From contig JALRKE010000003.1 of assembly GCA_023254845.1 (NCBI GenBank), positions 1 to 43,885 of the forward strand: a stretch of DNA of 43,885 nucleotides. The letters are read 5' to 3'. Positions 9,803 to 18,361 of this stretch are shown one piece after another (position 1 is the first letter of the stretch; each line of letters starts with the position of its first letter). Below the pieces are notes generated by a model that saw nothing but the letters and a program-made list of their open reading frames with translations, was not told the origin of the DNA and ran no database searches. The DNA comes from Candidatus Nanopelagicaceae bacterium. GTDB taxonomy: Bacteria; Actinomycetota; Actinomycetes; Nanopelagicales; Nanopelagicaceae. The position numbers were made by a program, and so were the translations under genes.

Positions 9803-12355
9803 TTAATGTGCGGCTAGATCCCAACTCTTCCCAAAGCCGACATTTACATCCAGTGGGGCCTTTAGTGGATAGGCGCTACCCATTTCTCTACGGACCAGTT
9901 CTTCCAGCCCCTCATGTTCGTCTGCGGAGACTTCAAATATCAATTCATCATGGACTTGAAGCAGGAGACGAGACTTAAAACCTTCCGCGGTTAGCGCGCG
10001 AGCTACGTTTAGCATCGCAACTTTAATTATGTCTGCGGCGGATCCTTGAATTGGAGCATTAAGCGCAGCTCGCTCGGCAACTTCTCTTCGCTGTCGATTT
10101 TCATGGTTCAAATCTGGAAGATAGCGACGTCGGCCAAGAATCGTCTCGGTATAACCGCGTTCTCGAGCAACTCTTACTACTTCCTTCAGATAATCCTGGA
10201 TTCCGCCAAATCTCTCGAAATATCGACCCATAAGCGCGCTCGCCTCTGCCGGACCTATATCAAGCTGTTGCGCTAGTCCAAATGATGAGAGCCCATAGGC
10301 CAATCCATATGACATTGCCTTTATTTGGCGCCGCATTTCTGGATCAACGCTCTTAAGTGGAACTTCAAAAACTTGTGCCGCTACCGTGGAATGTAAGTCC
10401 TCCCCTTCATGAAAAGCCTTTAGCAAACCCTCATCTTCAGAGAGGTGTGCCATGATCCGCATTTCAATCTGGCTGTAGTCGGCTGTCAATAGATCAACAA
10501 ATGGCGCTTTAGCTACAAATGAATTTCGAATCTTTCTACCTTCATCAGTTCTTATGGGAATGTTCTGCAGATTTGGCTCGGTAGATGAGAGTCTTCCGGT
10601 TGCTGCAACAGTCTGTTGGAAAGTCGTGTGAATCCGCTCATCGCTTGCGGTCGCGGTTAAGAGTCCTTCAATGGTGGTCCTTAGTTTTCCGACCTCTCGA
10701 ATCCTAAGGAGGTTCTGCAGAACTGGATGGCCAGTCTTTGCAAAGAGCCATTCCAGTGACTCAGCATCGGTACTAAATCCAGTCTTTATCCGTTTAGTCT
10801 TTGGAAGCTTGAGCTCTTCAAAGAGGATTGCTTGAAGTTGTTTGGGCGATGCCACATTAAATTCTTGACCAGCAGCGCTAAAGGCCGCCTTTGATGCGCT
10901 GGATTCTTCGCTAGCAAAGAAATCCCGGAGCTTTTCAAGTTCGTGACGATCGACCCCTATCCCCACTCTCTCCATTTCGGCGAGCAAATGAAGCGTTGGA
11001 ATCTCCAACTCCAGAAAGAGTTTCGAAAGCTCTCGTTTCTCCAGTTCATCCCTTAAGGCGCTCTCCAGGTCAAATAGATATGCAACTAACTCGGGATTAA
11101 ATGAGCTACCGAATAGGTCGCTACTTGCAGGGCTCAGGGTTATTCCTAGGTAGCGCGAGATAAGCTCCTCAATCTCAAGATCACGAGTACCCGGGTTTAC
11201 CAAATAGGCAGCTAATTCGATATCAAAGTCTGATTTGGCGAGCAACCCGCTACGAATCAATGGTTTGCCTCGATGAGTGATGACCGAAGCTTCAGACTTC
11301 AGTTCGATACTAGAGAACTCGCACTTAATAACATGTTCCCTATTAAGTCCAATCAAGATTTCGGTTTCAGATAGAGCCACAGCTAGCTTCCCTTTGGCTA
11401 GGGCAACTCGCTTGCTCAGCTCATTGATATTCAAGTGCTCAACCTTTATCTGTTGGACAACGCTGACTATTGGTTCCGAAGATGATCCAGATAGCGCTCT
11501 TGCTCTATCGCGAAGAGCCTTGATCTCTAGTTTTTCAAAGAGCGAAATAGCGCGATCGGTATCAATCCCACTCCACTCGAGTTCTGTGATAGAAAATTCG
11601 ATCGGGACATCGCTTCTCAATTGGGTGAGTTCCCTATTTCTTATAACGTTATTTAGCGCGCCTCGAAGTGAATCACCAGCTTTGCCGGGAACTTCATCTA
11701 CATGAGCAATTAGCCCCTTGAGCGAACCGAATTCTTTTACCCATTTTGCAGCCGTCTTCTCGCCAACTCCTGGGATAGAAGGCAAGTTATCGCTTGGATC
11801 GCCTCGCAGAGCTGCAAAATCTGGATACTGTTCTGGAGTTAAGCCGTACTTTTCAATCACCGCGTCCGGGTTCATTCGCGCTAAATCAGTAACGCCTTTC
11901 TTGGGATAAAGCACCGTCACCCTTTCAGTGACTAGCTGAAAGGTGTCTCTATCACCGGTACAAATCAAAACATCGCTTGCTCCACCATCTCTTGCAACAA
12001 TGGTGGCGAGGATGTCATCTGCCTCAAATCCTTCGCATTCAAAACTCTTTATCTGAAAAGCCTCAAGTAGTTCGTTTATATAAGATATCTGGGAGCGAAA
12101 CTCATCGGGCGTCTTGGCGCGATTAGCCTTGTACTCAGGGAAAGCCTCAGTTCTAAAGGTCTTTCTCGAGACATCAAAGGCTGCTGCAATATGTGTGGGT
12201 TTCTCATCGCGAATCAAATTTAGGAGCATCGATGCAAAGCCATAAATAGCATTGGTGGGCTGGCCAGATGAAGTGGAAAAATTCTCTAGCGGTAGGGCAT
12301 AAAAAGCCCTATAGGCGAGTGAGTGTCCATCGATTAAAAGGATCCGTCGCTTCAT
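9803..12355 (-). CDS. polA: DNA polymerase I; start either TTG 12364 or ATG 12355
   Basis: RRILLIDGHSLAYRAFYALPLENFSTSSGQPTNAIYGF 5' nuclease domain; polymerase motifs DYSQIEMRIMAHLSED and VHDELIFEV. Confidence 0.97.
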   Translation of the reverse strand: MKRRILLIDGHSLAYRAFYALPLENFSTSSGQPTNAIYGFASMLLNLIRDEKPTHIAAAFDVSRKTFRTEAFPEYKANRAKTPDEFRSQISYINELLEAFQIKSFECEGFEADDILATIVARDGGASDVLICTGDRDTFQLVTERVTVLYPKKGVTDLARMNPDAVIEKYGLTPEQYPDFAALRGDPSDNLPSIPGVGEKTAAKWVKEFGSLKGLIAHVDEVPGKAGDSLRGALNNVIRNRELTQLRSDVPIEFSITELEWSGIDTDRAISLFEKLEIKALRDRARALSGSSSEPIVSVVQQIKVEHLNINELSKRVALAKGKLAVALSETEILIGLNREHVIKCEFSSIELKSEASVITHRGKPLIRSGLLAKSDFDIELAAYLVNPGTRDLEIEELISRYLGITLSPASSDLFGSSFNPELVAYLFDLESALRDELEKRELSKLFLELEIPTLHLLAEMERVGIGVDRHELEKLRDFFASEESSASKAAFSAAGQEFNVASPKQLQAILFEELKLPKTKRIKTGFSTDAESLEWLFAKTGHPVLQNLLRIREVGKLRTTIEGLLTATASDERIHTTFQQTVAATGRLSSTEPNLQNIPIRTDEGRKIRNSFVAKAPFVDLLTADYSQIEMRIMAHLSEDEGLLKAFHEGEDLHSTVAAQVFEVPLKSVDPEMRRQIKAMSYGLAYGLSSFGLAQQLDIGPAEASALMGRYFERFGGIQDYLKEVVRVARERGYTETILGRRRYLPDLNHENRQRREVAERAALNAPIQGSAADIIKVAMLNVARALTAEGFKSRLLLQVHDELIFEVSADEHEGLEELVRREMGSAYPLKAPLDVNVGFGKSWDLAAH

Positions 12356-12363
12356 CAAAGACA

Positions 12364-12387
12364 ATCCTAGGCACAGCCACCTAGAAT
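12364..12387. promoter_or_regulatory. Divergent -10-like elements for polA (TAGGAT, minus, 12369-12364) and the thioesterase (TAGAAT, plus, 12382-12387)
   Basis: TAGAAT is 6 nt from the ATG at 12394; TAGGAT is 8 nt from the polA ATG at 12355; no clear -35 elements. Confidence 0.45.
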
Positions 12388-12393
12388 CCTCGC

Positions 12394-12801
12394 ATGATGG
12401 ATTTCATGGATGTTCTTCGGGAGCGCGGGCGAGGTGCGCTCGATAAGAAGATGGGTATTGAGATTATCGAAGCCTCACCGCAACGTCTCGTAGGGACAAT
12501 GCCGGTTGATGGCAATACCCAGCCCATGGGCCTACTACATGGTGGAGCAAATGTTGTTCTAGCTGAAAGCCTTGGATCGGTTGGAACCCAACTTCATGCT
12601 GGACCAACGCGCCGGATTGTTGGCGTGGATATAAATGCTACCCACCACAAGTCTGCTACTTCTGGTGTTGTAACCGCAGTAGCTACAGCAATTACACTTG
12701 GTAAAACACTTTGTTCTTACAACGTTGAGATCACCAATGAGAATGGCGAGCGAACTTGTACCGCTCGAATCACTTGTCTAATACTTGCCGAACGAAAATA
12801 A
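12394..12801 (+). CDS. PaaI-like hotdog-fold thioesterase
   Basis: GTMPVDGNTQPMGLLHGGANVVLAESLGSVG hotdog thioesterase motif; divergent from polA. Confidence 0.9.
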   Translation: MMDFMDVLRERGRGALDKKMGIEIIEASPQRLVGTMPVDGNTQPMGLLHGGANVVLAESLGSVGTQLHAGPTRRIVGVDINATHHKSATSGVVTAVATAITLGKTLCSYNVEITNENGERTCTARITCLILAERK

Positions 12802-12805
12802 CAGA

Positions 12806-13534
12806 CTAATCGAGTTCGTGGGCACCAGTTCCAAGGTAAGCCGACTTAACATGTGGATCATTTAGTAGATCCTTTCCTCGCGCTTCCTTTGTGATTGAAC
12901 CGGTCTCAAGAACATATGCCCGATCAGAACGTGAGAGCGCTTGTTGGGCATTCTGTTCCACCAACAGGATTGTTACGCCGAGTTTGTTAATTTGAGTGAT
13001 GATTCTAAAAATATTCGCGATCATCTGGGGGGCGAGTCCCATCGAGGGTTCATCAAGAAGTAAAACCTTCGGCTTTGCCATAAGTGCGCGGCCGATAGCG
13101 AGCATCTGTTGTTCGCCGCCTGAGAGAGTTCCGCCGGCTTGGGTCATACGCTCTTTTAACCTTGGGAATAATTCATAGACTTTCTCAAGGTCTTCTTGCA
13201 TATCACTCTTAGTAGATTTCAAATGAAAAGTGCCAAGTTCAAGATTTTCTAAGACTGTTAGACCGGGAAAAATTCCTCGCCCTTCAGGGGCCTGTGAAAT
13301 ACCAAGGTGTACTCGTCTATGTGCCTTCTCTCCCAGAATGCTCTTGCCGTCGTACTCAATTGAACCCGAAGTTGGATTTAGCAGGCCAGAAATAGTTTTT
13401 AGAAGAGTTGTCTTTCCGGCTCCGTTAGCGCCAATCAGGGAGACAATCTCTCCTTGATTTACGGTAAGCGAAATTCCCTTTAGGGCTTCGATTTTTCCAT
13501 ATGCGACTCGTAGATCCTTAATTTCAAGACGCAT
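12806..13534 (-). CDS. livF: Branched-chain amino acid ABC transporter ATP-binding protein LivF
   Basis: ABC ATPase with Walker A GANGAGKTTLLKTISGLL, LSGGEQQMLAIGRALM; liv operon context. Confidence 0.93.
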   Translation of the reverse strand: MRLEIKDLRVAYGKIEALKGISLTVNQGEIVSLIGANGAGKTTLLKTISGLLNPTSGSIEYDGKSILGEKAHRRVHLGISQAPEGRGIFPGLTVLENLELGTFHLKSTKSDMQEDLEKVYELFPRLKERMTQAGGTLSGGEQQMLAIGRALMAKPKVLLLDEPSMGLAPQMIANIFRIITQINKLGVTILLVEQNAQQALSRSDRAYVLETGSITKEARGKDLLNDPHVKSAYLGTGAHELD

Positions 13535-14300
13535 CTTCAGGAACTCCTAGATAGGCCTCGATTACTCGAGGATCATCTTGCACTTTAATAGGCACATCGT
13601 CAGCAATTTTCTGGCCAAAATCCAAAACAACAACACGATCCGATACCTTCATAACGAGCGACATATCGTGTTCAATCAATAGAACAGTGTAGCCCGCATC
13701 TCGAATCTTTCGAATAACTTTAGCTAGTTCCACTTTCTCGGCTGGATTGAAACCAGCTGCGGGTTCATCAAGAAGTATTAACTTTGGCTCTGTTCCTAAC
13801 GCGCGCGCGATCTCAAGGCGACGCTGAACGCCATATGGGAGGTTCTTTGCAAGTCGATCCGCGTACTCGCCTATGCCGATGAAATCCAATAATTCCTGGG
13901 CGCGCTTTTTATCGCGTCGCTCTTCCCTCCGTGAAACTGGTGACCCAAATAGCCCTCCGACTAAACCAGAACGCTTATGGGTATCGGTTGCGGTCATGAC
14001 ATTTTCCAGTGCAGTCATATCGCCCCAGAGCCGAATGTTCTGGAAGGTTCGAGCGATTCCGCCACGAGTAATTTTGTAGCGTTTAATTCCCTTTAACGAC
14101 TTTCCTTGGAACTCAATCACTCCTGATGTTATTTGGTAGACGCCAGTGATTACATTGAAGATTGTGGTTTTACCTGCTCCATTTGGGCCAATCAAGCCCA
14201 AGATTTCCTTCTCCTTAACATCAAATGTCACATCACTGAGAGCAGTGACGCCACCAAATCGCATCGTTACATTCTTTAAAGAGAGAATTGGAGAACTCAC
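13524..14300 (-). CDS. livG: Branched-chain amino acid ABC transporter ATP-binding protein LivG
   Basis: GPNGAGKTTIFNVITGVY, FQNIRLWGDMTALENVM, typical LivG length and context. Confidence 0.93.
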   Translation of the reverse strand: MSSPILSLKNVTMRFGGVTALSDVTFDVKEKEILGLIGPNGAGKTTIFNVITGVYQITSGVIEFQGKSLKGIKRYKITRGGIARTFQNIRLWGDMTALENVMTATDTHKRSGLVGGLFGSPVSRREERRDKKRAQELLDFIGIGEYADRLAKNLPYGVQRRLEIARALGTEPKLILLDEPAAGFNPAEKVELAKVIRKIRDAGYTVLLIEHDMSLVMKVSDRVVVLDFGQKIADDVPIKVQDDPRVIEAYLGVPEDAS

Positions 14301-15319
14301 GACTTCTCCTTACTTGGAAGAGCCTTCTCGCGCTTCTTGCGGGGTAATAAGCCATCTGGGCGAAGATTCATCATTATTACAAGTACCAATCCAAAGACCA
14401 AGAGACGAGCATCTGAGAGGAACCGAATTCGATCGGGCAGGTAACCTAAAATCACAGCTCCAGCGATTACTCCCCAGATATTGCCCATTCCGCCGAATAC
14501 GACACAGGCAAGAATCAAGATGGAGATTTGAAGTGTGAAATTATCTGGAGCGATAAAGAGAGTCTTAGAGGCATAGAAGACTCCGGCCGCGCCGCCAACT
14601 GACGCTCCTAGGACGAAGGCCCAAACTTTATATTTGAAGGTAGGAACGCCCATTAGTTCAGCAGCGTCTTCATCCTGGCGAATCGATTCCCATGCTCGCC
14701 CAGCCCGACGTACTGAGAGACGGCGGACCATCCAGATTGCTAAGAGAATGATGATTAGCAGCGTCCAGTAATAGATGCGGTGGCTATCGAAAGTGAATTC
14801 AATTCCAAAAACAGGAGGCGGCGTAGGAATTCCCAAAATACCTTCAGATCGACCTAATGTTCCGAGATTTAAGGCTACGATTCGAACGATTTCCCCGAAT
14901 CCCAGAGTAATAATCGCTAAATAGTCGCCGCGCAGTTTTAAGGCAGGTACTCCCAGGATAATTCCAGAGAACATCGCCATAGCAATTCCAATTGGAAGAA
15001 TTTCCCATGTATTTAGGCTCGTGCGAGTACCGAGAAGGCCCATGGTATAGGCGCCAATGGCGAAGAAAGCAACGTAGCCAAGATCAAGTAGACCGCTTTT
15101 GCCAATAACTATATTTAACCCAATTGCCATCAAGACAAACATTGCAACCGGAAAAACTAAAACCGATTCATAATCAGCAATTGGAGTATTTAAGATTGTT
15201 CCACCCATAAAAGGTAATGAGGCAGCCATCGCGATAAAGCAGATAGCCATTATGACTCTCTGGGGGCGATTCGCCTTCTCCCAAATTTCAGCGCCTTTAT
15301 CTCTCAAATTGATCATCAT
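14297..15319 (-). CDS. livM: Branched-chain amino acid ABC transporter permease LivM
   Basis: IGLNIVIGKSGLLDLGYVAFFAIGAYTMGLLG permease motif; 4-bp overlaps with neighbours. Confidence 0.93.
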   Translation of the reverse strand: MMINLRDKGAEIWEKANRPQRVIMAICFIAMAASLPFMGGTILNTPIADYESVLVFPVAMFVLMAIGLNIVIGKSGLLDLGYVAFFAIGAYTMGLLGTRTSLNTWEILPIGIAMAMFSGIILGVPALKLRGDYLAIITLGFGEIVRIVALNLGTLGRSEGILGIPTPPPVFGIEFTFDSHRIYYWTLLIIILLAIWMVRRLSVRRAGRAWESIRQDEDAAELMGVPTFKYKVWAFVLGASVGGAAGVFYASKTLFIAPDNFTLQISILILACVVFGGMGNIWGVIAGAVILGYLPDRIRFLSDARLLVFGLVLVIMMNLRPDGLLPRKKREKALPSKEKS

Positions 15320-16266
15320 GCCCTCGTTTGTGTTAACGCTTCACCGAAGAGGCCATTTGGCTTGGTATAAAGAACAACTACAAGGATTGTAAAGACTGTT
15401 ACTGCCTTCCACTGTGTGCCAAGGAAGAAAGATGCGTAAGTCTCTAGAAGTCCTAGGGAAAGACCACCATAAAACGCACCCTTGATATTTCCGATGCCGC
15501 CAAGAATCGCCGCCGTGAATGCCGCGATGCCTAGCTCAAATCCGATACTGAAGCTGCTGTTCTCGTATTTAAGGACATAGAAGAAGCCTGCAGCGCCGGT
15601 CATCAGTCCGCCTACTAAGAAGGTTATCGAGACCACGCCATCAATATTAATTCCCATCAACTTTGAGGCATTTGGATTCATTGAAACCGCGCGAATTGCC
15701 TTTCCTAACCTTGTCTTATTTACGAAAGTTAAAAGCAGAAGTAGAAGAATTATCGCGGCAACAATAATAATCGTATTATCCAAACGGATATCAGCATCAA
15801 AAAACTTTCCAATGAACTTCTTCTCCATTGCGCGTGGACTTGCGACGGGGCGAGAGTCGGTGAGGATGCGCATCGTCTCAGCAAGAACCATCGAGACTCC
15901 GATTGCCGAAATTAGCGGAGCCAGAACTCCAGAGTTCATTCGACGGAGTCGACGGTAGGCAATCAACTCAATTAATACAGAGAGAATCCCCGCTACTGCC
16001 ATAGATGCCAGGAGCGCGGTTCCCAGAATTAGCCACAATTGAAATCCTGTTGCGTACTCTGATGTTTGGGTAAACTTGTAGACATCACGAACGATTATTA
16101 TCGTGGCAAATGTTGCAACCATAAAGACTTCAGAATTGGCGAAGTTGATCATACGTAGGACGCCATAGACCATTGTGTAACCAAGGGCTATCAAAATGTA
16201 GATGAAGCCGAGGCTCAAGCCACCAAATGTCAGCGACCAGAACTGATCGAGAAAATTTCCGATCAA
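15316..16266 (-). CDS. livH: Branched-chain amino acid ABC transporter permease LivH
   Basis: LSLGFIYILIALGYTMVYGVLRMINFANSEVFM motif. Confidence 0.93.
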   Translation of the reverse strand: MIGNFLDQFWSLTFGGLSLGFIYILIALGYTMVYGVLRMINFANSEVFMVATFATIIIVRDVYKFTQTSEYATGFQLWLILGTALLASMAVAGILSVLIELIAYRRLRRMNSGVLAPLISAIGVSMVLAETMRILTDSRPVASPRAMEKKFIGKFFDADIRLDNTIIIVAAIILLLLLLTFVNKTRLGKAIRAVSMNPNASKLMGINIDGVVSITFLVGGLMTGAAGFFYVLKYENSSFSIGFELGIAAFTAAILGGIGNIKGAFYGGLSLGLLETYASFFLGTQWKAVTVFTILVVVLYTKPNGLFGEALTQTRA

Positions 16267-16324
16267 GCGTTACACCAACTCTCTCTCATGATTTATGAAA
16301 TTTTGATGCGCTTACAATTTAGGG

Positions 16325-16358
16325 CCGTGGGTAGAACTTTTTCAGGTTCTACCCACGG
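16325..16358 (-). promoter_or_regulatory. Strong stem-loop in the livJ-livH spacer (candidate mRNA stabiliser or partial terminator)
   Basis: CCGTGGGTAGAAC (16325-16337) pairs perfectly with GTTCTACCCACGG (16346-16358), 13 bp, 8-nt loop; not followed by a clear U tract on the minus strand. Confidence 0.75.
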
Positions 16359-16369
16359 TTACTGCTAAC

Positions 16370-16387
16370 AGCTAATCGAAATTAGCT
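16370..16387 (-). promoter_or_regulatory. Second hairpin in the livJ-livH spacer, 7-bp stem with TTCG tetraloop on the transcribed strand
   Basis: AGCTAAT (16370-16376) / ATTAGCT (16381-16387), loop CGAA on plus = TTCG on minus. Confidence 0.6.
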
Positions 16388-16405
16388 TTTCTTATTAACC
16401 CCGGC

Positions 16406-17560
16406 TTACTTGATTGGGCCAGTGAACTTAATGGCTCCGCTCTTTACTTCGAATCCATTCATCGCTCCACCTGCAACGTCACCATTTGCATCAAAGCTTA
16501 GGTTTGCGCCGGTTAGAGACTTGCCCTTGTAGGACTTTACGCATGGCAACATCGCTTGGCGAGTTGTCACGCCTTTTGCGATACAGCTGAGGAAGACGTT
16601 TGCTGCATCAATTGATTCAGCTGCATAAACGCCTGAAGCCTTCTTCATCTTCTTCTTGAAGTCTGCTTCCAGCTTGGCATCGATTTCAGCCAAAGGAACT
16701 GTTCCAGCGGTGAGACGTACACCTTCTAGAACTGAAGCAGGAGCAAGAGTTACGAAGTTCGGGCTAAGTACTCCATCGCCACCAGCCAAAATGCCGGTGT
16801 AACCGCTATCGCGAAGTTGCTTGAAGAACACAGCAGCCTGTGGGAAGTAGCCGGTGTAGATCACTACGTTCGCAGCAGCTGTCTTGATCTTTGCAATAGT
16901 TGCAGACCAGTCGGTTGTCTTGTCGGAGACGCTATCGAAGCCAACGCCTTGACCAGCGGGAATTGATGGCTTCATGTAGTCAACAAGACCAACGCCATAA
17001 GCAGATTGATCATCAACGATGAATACCTTTGGCGAAGAGACGCCTTTTGTCGCGAGCTTAAAGAGTGATGGACCCTGGACTTTGTCGGTGACTACGACGC
17101 GGTGGAATACAGGTAGACCCAATGCGCCACCCTCAGCGCCCGGATCAGTGATTGATACACGGGTAGCAGATGGTGAAACCATTGGAAGTAAACGCTGCTT
17201 GTAATATGGAAGTGACGCAATTGTCGCTCCAGAATAAGCAGCTCCTACAAGGCCAATTACCTTGTTATTTGATGCAATACCTGGCGCAACCTTTGCAGCC
17301 TGTGCTGGATCACCTTGGTCATCAGCACGAACAACTTTGACCTTGTACTTACCTTTGTTCTTTGCGTTGAACAATTTAACGGCATAGAGCATTCCTGCCA
17401 ATTCATCTTGTCCAACTTGTGCTTCCTCGCCAGTCAAAGGACCCTGGAAAGCAAGTGTTACAACTTTTGCCTTTGCGTTCGACGCCGGCGCATATGCGAC
17501 GAGCGAAGTGAACGCTAAAGCGGCTGCTGCAGCAACCGAAGTTAAGCGAAGCTTCTTCAT
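16406..17560 (-). CDS. livJ: Branched-chain amino acid ABC transporter substrate-binding protein
   Basis: Signal peptide MKKLRLTSVAAAAALAFTSLVAYAPASNA; periplasmic-binding fold VTLAFQGPLTGEEAQVGQDELAGMLYAVKLFN; followed by livHMGF. Confidence 0.92.
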   Translation of the reverse strand: MKKLRLTSVAAAAALAFTSLVAYAPASNAKAKVVTLAFQGPLTGEEAQVGQDELAGMLYAVKLFNAKNKGKYKVKVVRADDQGDPAQAAKVAPGIASNNKVIGLVGAAYSGATIASLPYYKQRLLPMVSPSATRVSITDPGAEGGALGLPVFHRVVVTDKVQGPSLFKLATKGVSSPKVFIVDDQSAYGVGLVDYMKPSIPAGQGVGFDSVSDKTTDWSATIAKIKTAAANVVIYTGYFPQAAVFFKQLRDSGYTGILAGGDGVLSPNFVTLAPASVLEGVRLTAGTVPLAEIDAKLEADFKKKMKKASGVYAAESIDAANVFLSCIAKGVTTRQAMLPCVKSYKGKSLTGANLSFDANGDVAGGAMNGFEVKSGAIKFTGPIK

Positions 17561-17691
17561 AATTACCTTTCATTTGTCCGCGAATTCCGGACTCGCGGGA
17601 TGGGGCAGTTTAGATGAGCCTCTCTAATTGTGACAATCCCGATTTTCCGGAAATGGTAAACATCGTGTAACAAAAGGTCCCAAATAGAGGA

Positions 17692-18273
17692 CTACTGCCA
17701 ACTCTGGGCTCGAGAAGGGTCGATAACGGCCTCTGCGACCTGTTTCATAGACACCCGTTTATCCATCGCTGTTCGCTGGATCCATTTGAAGGCATCTGGC
17801 TCGCTCAATTTCATCGCCTGCATGAGAATTCCCTTGGCCCTATCTACCAACTTTCGCGTCTCTAATCGCTCGGTCAAATCGGCTATCTCGCTTTGCAAAG
17901 CAATCATCTGGGCATGACGAGCAGTAGCAATTTCTATTGCGGGAATCAAATCATCGATCGTAAATGGTTTAACCACATAAGCCATCACTCCAGCATCGAG
18001 CGCTCGTTCAACCAAGTCTTTCTGACTAAATGCGGTAAGCATCAAGACCGGTGCGAGCTTCACTATCTCTTCAGCAGCGGTTATCCCATCTAACTTCGGC
18101 ATCTTCACATCGAGAATTGCAAGATCTGGTTTCAACTCATGAGCAAGGGCAATTGCCTCTTCGCCATTTGTTGCTTCAGCAATGACTTCGTAGCCATTCT
18201 CGCGGAGCATTTCGGCAAGATCCATCCGAATGAGAGTTTCGTCTTCGGCAATCAAGATTCGCTTGCTAGTCAT
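17692..18273 (-). CDS. pdtaR: ANTAR-domain response regulator, PdtaR-like
   Basis: Receiver domain RILIAEDETLIRMDLAEMLRENGYEV...LDVKMPKLDGI...LTAFSQKDLVERA plus ANTAR region LETRKLVDRAKGILMQAMKLSEPDAFKWIQRTAMDKR; closely resembles the mycobacterial PdtaR sequence as I recall it. Confidence 0.9.
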   Translation of the reverse strand: MTSKRILIAEDETLIRMDLAEMLRENGYEVIAEATNGEEAIALAHELKPDLAILDVKMPKLDGITAAEEIVKLAPVLMLTAFSQKDLVERALDAGVMAYVVKPFTIDDLIPAIEIATARHAQMIALQSEIADLTERLETRKLVDRAKGILMQAMKLSEPDAFKWIQRTAMDKRVSMKQVAEAVIDPSRAQSWQ

Positions 18274-18274
18274 G

Positions 18275-18347
18275 TGCCTCGAGTCGGATTCGAACCGACA
18301 CTATACGGTTTTTGAGACCGTCCTCTCTACCGTTGGAGTACCGAGGC
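18275..18347 (-). tRNA. tRNA with CAA anticodon (nominally tRNA-Leu), class-I-like short variable loop; CCA not encoded
   Basis: Minus: GCCTCGG TA CTCCAACGGTAGAGAGG ACGGT CTCAAAA ACCGT ATAGT GTCGG TTCGAAT CCGAC TCGAGGC A; 7-bp acceptor, 5-bp anticodon and 5-bp T stems; T8, A14, G18G19, T33, TTC, A58 present. Confidence 0.88.
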
Positions 18348-18361
18348 GAATAAGCGTTAGT

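Noticed and set aside
17579-17600. CCGCGA/TCGCGG inverted repeat upstream of livJ as a riboswitch
   Set aside because: Short simple hairpin close to the SD; no recognisable riboswitch aptamer. Could be a minor 5' UTR structure only.
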